Below the pieces are notes generated by a model that was given only the letters and a program-made list of their open reading frames with translations, did not search any database and had not been told where the DNA came from. From NCBI GenBank assembly GCA_002887195.1, contig PJAB01000125.1, positions 1 to 39,256 of the forward strand: a stretch of DNA of 39,256 nucleotides, read 5' to 3'. This stretch comes from Chrysochromulina parva (lineage: Eukaryota > Haptophyta > Prymnesiales > Chrysochromulinaceae). The position numbers were made by a program, and so were the translations under genes. The number at the start of each line of letters is the position of its first letter. Positions within the stretch are counted from its first letter, which is position 1. This document shows, one piece after another, positions 11,601 to 20,600 of this stretch.

Positions 11601-14600
11601 AGTACATCAAGGAGGTCATCGTCAACCGGAACATGTTTGGCACAGGTGGCACCTCCGACCCCGACCGCGGCCTCAAGAAGATGTTCGAGGCCAAAGCCTT
11701 CGAGACGCGATCGGGCATCCAAAAGTTTGGCGTGGTCACGCTGACGCTCCAAACTCTCACCGACTGGTTCGGACCCGACTTTGACGGCACCGGCAAGGGA
11801 CGTGGCCTCTTCAAGGACATCGTGGTCAACCCGACGCCTCAGGTCTCTGGCACCGTCGAGCGGCCGCGGCACTCGAATCTGTCCAACCTCGACCTCAAGG
11901 GTGTCTTCTCGACTGCGCAGCGCACGGGCGAGTCGACGGGCAACAGCGGCGTCGACTACGAGGAGTTCCTGCACGTGCTCGGCCTGTGCGGCCACATCAA
12001 GTACGAGGAGATTGAGGAGATGAGCCTCGCGGACCGCGTTGAGGGCATCATCCAAAACTTCCTGCAGGACGAGGACGAGCACAGGGTCATCAGCAAGTAC
12101 TGCTGCCCGCCGTTGCCGCGCTACGACTGCGAGACGGCCAAGATCAACGATGGCGAGGACAAGAAGCTCTTTGCGCGCGTGAAGCAGGTGTGGTCTCAGA
12201 TGGACCTGAAGCACGTGTACGGCTTCCCGCTGTGGGAGGAGGGCGTCTTCAAGCTCTTCCACGACAACTTCGAGCAGCTCTCGTCGATCTTCGACTACTA
12301 TGCCAAGAGCGGCACCGCCGGCTCGTCCTCGTCGGGCGCGCTGCTAACGATGCAGCAGACGGAGCTGCAGACGCTCGCTCTCGACACGGGCATGACCACC
12401 GACAAGTTCTCGATGACGCGCGTCATTAACATCTTCAAGCGCGCCGACCAGGTGGACGGTACCATCAAAGAGTCCAAGGTGAACAAGAACGTGCTCGAGG
12501 GCGAAAACGCGAAGGCGGGCGACAAGGGCCTCGAGCTGCACGAATTCTTCGAGGCCGTCGTGATGCTCGCCTTCCAGCGCGCTAACCCGAAATGGGGAGA
12601 GGTCGGCAGCAACAACAAGGCCTTCTCGATCAAGGCCGACGGCTCGGTGCGCGTCGAGAAGGCCGCTAAGGAGGAGTACATCCTGCTGCCCGGCTGCCTT
12701 GAGACGCTCTTCAAGGACGTGCTGCTCAAGAAGGCGAAGACGGACACGCTCGCCAAGATCAAGAAGATCATGGAGACGGACGCTGCCTGCCAGGCCGTGT
12801 TCAAGGAGCACCGGGCGTACTTCAAGGAGGCGTTCTCGAAGCGCGCGGTGGACTCAATCGAGGGCGGCAAGCAGGAGACGTGGACCCTCGAGGCGATGAT
12901 GGAGGACTTCCTCGACCGCAAGCTGCTCAACGACCAGATCATCCATCCAACGCCCGCCGTCTCGGGCACCACGCCGCCCACGGTGCACGTCAACCTGTCG
13001 TGGCTCGATGCCAAGGGCGCCTTCGCCACGTGCCAGGCTCGTCAGTTTGAGAAGATGAGCAAGACCACCAAGTCGACGAGCGACACGTCGATGACCTTCG
13101 ACGAGTTCTACATGTGCGTCGCGCTGTGCGGCCACATCAAGTACGAGGAGATCGAGCAAATGACGGTGGCGCAGCGCATGGAGGGCATCTTTTACAACTA
13201 CCGCCTGTTCACCGAGGGCGAGGCGGCCGCGGGTAAGCATAGCAAGGGCGTCGAGCACAAGCACGGGCGCAAGGACGAGCACGCGTGGGTGTCGCTCTGC
13301 CTCTACCCGCCACTGCCGCGCTACGAGCCGCCCGCGGGCACGGACCCCTCGTACCTCGCCTGCTGGAAGCAGATGGACCTGTCGCACGTCATCGGCTACC
13401 CCATGTGGGAGGAGGGCGTCTTCATGCTCTTTGGCAAGTATTTCCCCGAGCTCTCGTCCATCTTCCAGCAGTATGCCAAGTCGGGCGCGGCCGGCTCGGG
13501 CTCTGCCATCTCGGCGCTCACGATGCAGAAGACGGAGCTGACGAACCTCGCACTCGACTGCCAGCTCGCCAACGAGACCTTCTCGATGGCACGCGTCATC
13601 AACATCTTTGAGCGCGCCGACCAGGCGGACGACACCATGTACCGCGACGAGACGACTGGCATCGTCAAGGGCGAGACGGCCAAGGGCGGCGACCGTGGCC
13701 TCGTGCTGCACGAGTTCTTCGAGTGCCTCGTGATGATGGCCGTCTACCGCCAGAACCCCAAGTACGGCACGGTGGGCAACACGACCTCCAAGGACGGCGG
13801 CGACGTCCTCGTCCACCCGCTGCCCGGCTGCCTCGAGACGCTGCTGACCAAGTCGATCCTCACCAAGGCGAAGACCGACCAGCTCACAAAGACGCTCAAG
13901 CGCATCCAAAAAGAGCCCGAGGTGCGTGCGGTCATCAACCAATACAAGGCCGAGCTCAAGAAGGCCTTCGAGGGCGCGTCCAACAAGGAGTTCGCGGCGA
14001 CCAAGGCGGCGACGATGACGCTCGAAAAGTTCATCGAGCAGTGCAACAAGAGGCACGTCGCCAAGGACATCATCGTCAAGCCGACGCCCGCCATCTCGGG
14101 TGCGTTCGTGCCCGACGTGCACTCGAACCTGTCGCAGCTCGACATCCGCGGTGCCTTCGTCACCGGCCAGAGCACCGGCGGCGCGGCCGGCGGCGTGGGC
14201 GGCCAGTCGAGCGGCTCGGTCGTCATCGACTTCGAGGAGTTCCTGTGCATCCTGGGGCTCTGCGGCCACATCAAGTACGAGGAGATTGAGAAGATGGACC
14301 TCGCGACTCGCGTCAAGTCCATCTACCTCAACTACCTCGTCAAGGCTGACGAGCAGAAGGTCATCAGCGACTGCCTCTACCCGCCGCCGCCGCGATTCGA
14401 CCCCAAGAGCGTGCAGCTGCCGCAGAAGCTCGCCTCGCGCATCCTGGACACATGGGGCAAGATGGACTTGTCGCACGTCTTCGGCTTCCCGATCTTGGAG
14501 GAGGTCGTGTTCAAGGGCATCGCCGGCTCATACGAGGAGCTCACGAGCATCTTCACCTACTATGCCAAGTCCGGCACCGCCGGCGCCACCAGCGCCGACC

Positions 14601-17600
14601 AGGCGATGACGATCCAGGCGACGGAGCTCGGCAATCTCGCGCTCGACCTCGGGATCCTCACCGAGTCGTTCAACATGACGCGCATCGTCAACATCTACCG
14701 GCGCGCCGACCAGGTCGACGACACGATCAAGAAGAGCGCCTCTGACCACCGGGTCGAAATCGGCGAGGACGCCAAGGGCGGCGACCGCGGCCTCGAGTTC
14801 CACGAGTTCCTCGAGTCGATGGTGATGCTCGGCTTCTCGCTCGCCAACCCCAAGTACGGCGAGGTTGGCAACAACTTTGCGGCGGACGTGGACGCAGGCA
14901 CCGCCTTCATGACGCTGCTCAAGAACTTTCTGCTCAAGAAGGCGAAGACGGACGGGCTCGCTCTCGTCAAGGCGGAGATCATCGCCTCGGCCGAGTGCCA
15001 GGAGATCTTCAAAGCCTACCGCGCCAAGCTGCGCAAGGAGTTTGATCACATGGGCAAGAGCGGCCCGATGAAGGTCGCGGGCAAGCTAGTGATCAACATG
15101 GAGATGTTCTGCGATGACTGCGGCCAGATGAACGACTCGTCGGCCAAGCACTCGCACCAGCTGGTCAAGAACATCACGGTCACGCCGACCCCCGCCGTGC
15201 GCGGCATGAAGATGCCCGAGTACCACTCCAACCTGTCGCAGCTCGACATCAAGGGTTGCTTCGTGACGGCGCAGAGCGTCAGCATCACGAGCGGCGACAT
15301 GAAGGGCATGGACGACGCCAAGGAGACCGTCGACTACGACGAGTGGTGCATTTGCCTCGGGCTGTGCGGCTACGTCAAGTACGAGGAGATCGAGGAGATG
15401 AGCCTGGCGCAGCGCGTCGCGGGCATCATCGCCAACTACCTCCACGAGAAGGACGAGCACGCGGTGATCACGGAGGCCGTCGTCGCTCCTGTGCTGCGCT
15501 TCGATCCCAAGTACTCGGCGCCCTCAGGCGGCCAGCCAATCGACGAGTACGAGCAGGCACTCACCACGTGGAACAAGATGGACCTGCAACACCTGTACGG
15601 TTTCCCGGTGTGGGAAGGTGCGATCTTCGAGCTCATCAAGGCCAACTATGGTGAGCTCCTCTCGATCTTCATGCTCTACGCCAAGGGCAAGGACTACAAG
15701 TCCGGCAAGGGCTCGGCGGCCGAGTCGACGATGATGGCGCAGACGGAGCTGACCGAGTTTGCCGTCGACTGCTCGCTTGCGACGGGCGAGTTCCCGATGA
15801 CGAAGATCATCGAGCTCTTCGAGCGCGCCGATGTGGTCGACGATGCCAAAGATGGCAAGTCCAAATCCGGCCAAAAGGCGGGCAAGGGCGACGGCGCCCT
15901 CGAGCTGCACGAGTTCCTCGAGGCGCTCGTGATGATCTCCTTCTACCGCGCCAACCCCAAGTTTGAGGAGGCCTTGAAGAAGGACGCGAAGGCGGTGCCG
16001 ACGGAGACCTTCCCCGCGTGCTTCGAGTCGCTGCTCTCGAAGCAGGTGCTCGTGAACGCGAAGCGTGATGAGATGGCCAATCAGCTCAAGATCGTCCAGA
16101 AGGATCGCGCCGTGCTGAACAAGATCCGCTCGCGCCGCGAGGCGGCTGAGGTGCTCTTCCAGCAGCTCTGCGCGGCCGAGAAGACCAAAGGGCCCAAGGC
16201 CCCGGTGCCCAAGCTGGGGATCGACGCCTTCGTCGCGGCGGTGCAGGATCGAAAGCTCGCGTGCGACCTGGTGGTGAAGCCCGTGCCCGCGGTCGCGGGC
16301 GAGGCCGTCGAGGATGTGCACGTGTGCCTCACGTGGCAGGACGCGAAGCAGTGCTTCGTCACCGTGCAGGCGGGCGACGCGGACACGGAGACCGTCTACT
16401 TCGATGAGTTCATGATGGTGCTCTCGTTGTGCGGCCTGATCAAGTACGCCGAGGTGAAGGAGAAGCCCGGGGCGGGCAAGCCAGGCATCGACAATGCTGG
16501 CCGCTGTCTGGGGGCCATCGACAACTTCCTCGGAACGCGCAACGAGGTGGTCGTCGTTTCGAACGCGCTCTACCCGCCGATTGAGCGCTACAACCCGGCG
16601 GCGAGTGGTGCCTCGGAGGCCTTCCTGGGCACGTGGGCCAAGATGGACCTTTCACACCTCGCCGGCTTCCCGCTCTGGGAGGAGGGCGTCTTCCTGACGC
16701 TCTACGGCTCCTTTGACGAGCTCATCTCCATCTTCTCGCAGTATGCCAAGAGTGGGAGCGGCAACGCCAAGGCGGCCAAGGACCAGGAGCTCACGATGCA
16801 GCAGACAGAGCTCACCGACCTCGCCCTTGACTGCTCGCTCGCAACGGACAAGTTCCCGATGTCGCGCGTCATCGAACTCTTCGAGCGCGCCGACATGGCC
16901 GACGCGAAGCCTGGCGAGGCGCCCAAGCCCGGCGACGGCGCCCTTGAGCTCTTCGAGTTCCTCGAGGCGGTCGTGATGCTCGCCCTCTTTCGCGCCAATC
17001 CGTCGATGACGCTCGCGGGCGGCGCGACTAAGGTGGACGTGCCGTTGCCCGACTGCCTCGTGACCATGCTCAAAGAGAACTTGCTGCTCAACGCGAAGCG
17101 CGACCAGCTGGCCGCCGTCAAGGCGCAGCTGAAGCAGGACGGCGTGCAGGATGCGATGCAGCGCCGGCGCGACGGTCTCAAGCGAGTCTTCGACAAGCTG
17201 TGCAAGAGCGAGAAGCAGAAGCCGGGCAAGGGCGGGCCAACGCTCTCGATGGACGTGTTCACGCAGGACCTCTTCGAGCGCGGCATCGCGCGCGACGTTG
17301 AGATCACGCCCACCTCGCCGGTCAAGGGCAAGAAGCTCGACCCGGTCGTGACGAAGCTCTCGGTCATCGATGCCAAGGGCGCCTTCGTCACCTCGCAAAA
17401 GGTCGAGAAGGAGAACACGGCGACCACGATCAACTTCGACGAGTTCATGGTGTGCCTCGCGCTCTGCGGCTCGATCAAGTACGCGAACGTAGAGAAGATG
17501 AGCCTCGCCCAAAAGGTGGACAGCCTGTACACTAACTACCTGGGCGAGACGGACGAGCAGAAGTGCATCGACCTGTGCTACCCGCCGCCGCCGCGCTTCA

Positions 17601-20600
17601 ACCCGGCGGTCAAGCGCAACACGGGCGGCCCCGTGCCCTCGGCCACCTTCATGGACACGTGGAAGAAGATGGACCTGTCGCACCTCTTCGGCTTCCCGGA
17701 GTTTGAGGAGGGCGTCTTCGCGCTGCTCGAGAAGTCCTTCGGCGAGCTTTCATCCATCTTCTCGCAGTACTCGAAGAGCGGCACCGCCGGCTCGGCGAGC
17801 GCCACCTCGCTGCAGACGATGCAGAAGACCGAGTTCTTCAACTTCGCCATGGACTGCGGCGTCGTGAGCAACCACGAGCAGGGCTTCAACGCGACGCGCG
17901 TGACCAACATCTTCACGCGCGCCGACCAGGTGGACGATACTCTCAAGGCGACCAAGGTGAAGACGCTCGGCGTCAACAAGGACGCCAAGGCGGGCGACGG
18001 GTCCGACAAGGCGAACGTCAACACGCTGCAGCGCGCAGCGGACCGCATCCAGGAGGTCGAGATCACCGTCATGAAGGGCGACTTTGCCCAGGCGGGAGAC
18101 CACGGGCTGAAGCTCGAGGAGTTCCTCGAGGCTGTTGTGGCGATGTCCCTCTACTACTCCAACCCTGATTTCGGTGAGTTGGGCCACAACTTCTCGGTGG
18201 ATAAGCCGCTCCCCGGCTGCCTCGAGTCCGTGCTCAACGGCTACATTCTCAAGAACGCCAAGCGCGACAAGCTCGCGCTCATCAAGGCGTCGCTCGAGAC
18301 GGACCGCGATTGCCAGATGATCATGCCCGGTATCCGGAAGGCTCTGGAGAAGGATTTCATCGAGACGACCAAGGTGGGTGTGCGCATGGTCTTTGGCAAG
18401 CAGGTGATGTCGATGGACATGTTCCAAAAGCAGCTGCAGGAGCGTCGATGCATCCAGGACCTGATGATCAAGCCCACGCCCAAAGTCAAGGGCCAGGTCT
18501 TCCCCGTGCAGAAGTGCAACTTCTCGTGGCTCGACGCCAAGGGCGCGTTCACCACGGCGCAGCGCGGCGACGGCGGCGAGGAGGGCAACGAGAGCATCGA
18601 CTTTGATGAGTTTGTCATCGCGCTCGCGCTGTGCGGTTCGATCAAGTACGAGAACATCGCTGAGATGACACTTGCGACGCGCTTCAGCGGCATGGTCCAG
18701 AACTACCTCAACGAGGCGGACGAGCAGTTCATCGTGAGCGAGGCGGTCGTGCCGCCGCCGCCGCGCTACGACACATCCAAAGCGAAGCCGCTCAAGGACC
18801 AGGCCGAGGCGGAGCACAAGGCGCTGCTCAAGGTGTGGTCTCAGATGGACCTGAGCCACGTCTTCGGCTTCCCGCTGTGGGAGGAGGAGCTCTTTGGCGT
18901 CTTCCAGCGCGCGTACCCGGAGCTCAAGTCGATCTTTGCGCAGTACGCGAAGAGCGGCTCGGCCGGCTCGGGCTCGGCCTTGTCCGCCATGACGATGCAG
19001 CAGACGGAGCTCACCGACCTCGCGCTCGATTGCGAGCTCGCGACCGAGCAGTTCAAGATGGCGCGCATCAACAACATCTTCATGCGCGCCGACCAGAAGG
19101 ACGACACGTTCGAGGTCAACAAGGCCGACTCCCGCGCGGGATCGATCAAGGGCAAGACGGCGGAGAAGGGCAACCAGGCGCTCACCATGCCCGAGTTCTT
19201 CGAGTGCCTCGTGATGATCGCATTCGCGCGCGCGCAGCCCGAGTTTGGCGATGTCGGCAAGAGCTCGGAGGCGTACGTCAAGGAGCCGCTGCCGGGCTGC
19301 CTCGAGTCGATGCTGACAAGGAACATCCTGGTGAAGGCCAAGCGCGACGTGTTGATGAAGTACAAGAAGATGGTCGACAAGGATCCCGAGTGCGTCGAGG
19401 CGCTTCGCGTTCGCAAGGCAGCTCTCAAGCTTCAGTTCGAGGCCGCCTCGCAGCGCGACGCGACGACGATGACGGGCACGAAGGACCAATTCGGCAACGC
19501 GGGCGGCGAAGAGGACGGCTCGAGCTCGCTGCTCGGCATCGAGATGTTCAACACCGACATCGCGGAGAACCCCAACACGCACCTTCCGCGCATGTGCTGC
19601 GAGGACCTCACGATCAAGCCGACTCCGGCGATCACCGGCGATGTCGTCGTGCCGATCAAGTCGAACCTCTCGTGGCTCGACGTCAAGGGCGCCTTCGTCA
19701 CGTGCCAGAACGACAGCGACGGCTTTGTGACTTTCGAGGAGTGGTGCAGCGCGCTCGCGCTCTGCGGCGTGATCAAGTACGAGAACGTGCCCGATGACAA
19801 GATGACCCTCGGCCAGAAGGTGGCGGGCATGTACGACAACTACTTGCAGACGCGCGACGCCCACTCGGTGGTCTCCGAGGTGCTCCAGCCCCCCGCTCCG
19901 CGCTTCACGCCCACCGCCTCGTCCGCCGACAAGAGCTTCCTCGCCGTGTGGTCTAAGATGAACCTGACGCACGTCTTCTACTTCCCGACGTGGGAGAAAG
20001 AGGTCTTCATGCTGCTGGCCAAGGCGCACGACGAGCTCAAGATCATCTTCTCGGGCTACGCCAAGAGCGGCACCGCCGGCTCGAGCACCGCGACTGCGCT
20101 GTTCACGATGCAGAAGACGGAGCTGACCAATTTCGCTCTCGACTGCGGCATCTCGTCCTCGAATGACACCGAGTTCCCGATGGTGCGCGTCACCGGCATC
20201 TATGAGCGCGGCGACCAGGTCGACGACACGCAGGTCGCCTCGAAGGCGGACAAGCGCGTCAAGGTGGGCAAAGGCGCCGAGGCGGGCGACCACGGCCTCG
20301 AGATCCACGAGTTCTACGAGGTGCTCGTGATGCTCGCGTTTGCCAAGGCCAACCCCAAGTTTGGCCAACTCGGCCAGAACACGGTCGACAAGGTCGCCAA
20401 CCCGCTGCCTGGCTGCCTCGAGACGCTGCTGACCAAGAACATCCTGACCAAGGCCAAGCGGGACGAGATGCCCGCGCTCGTCAAGAAGATCAAGGAGGAT
20501 CCCGAGTGCCAAAAGCTCTTCAAGGCGCACCGCGCCGAGCTCGCCAACAAGTTCGTGCTGATCGCGGGCAAAGGAGAGCAGGGCGGCAAGCTCTCGGCCG

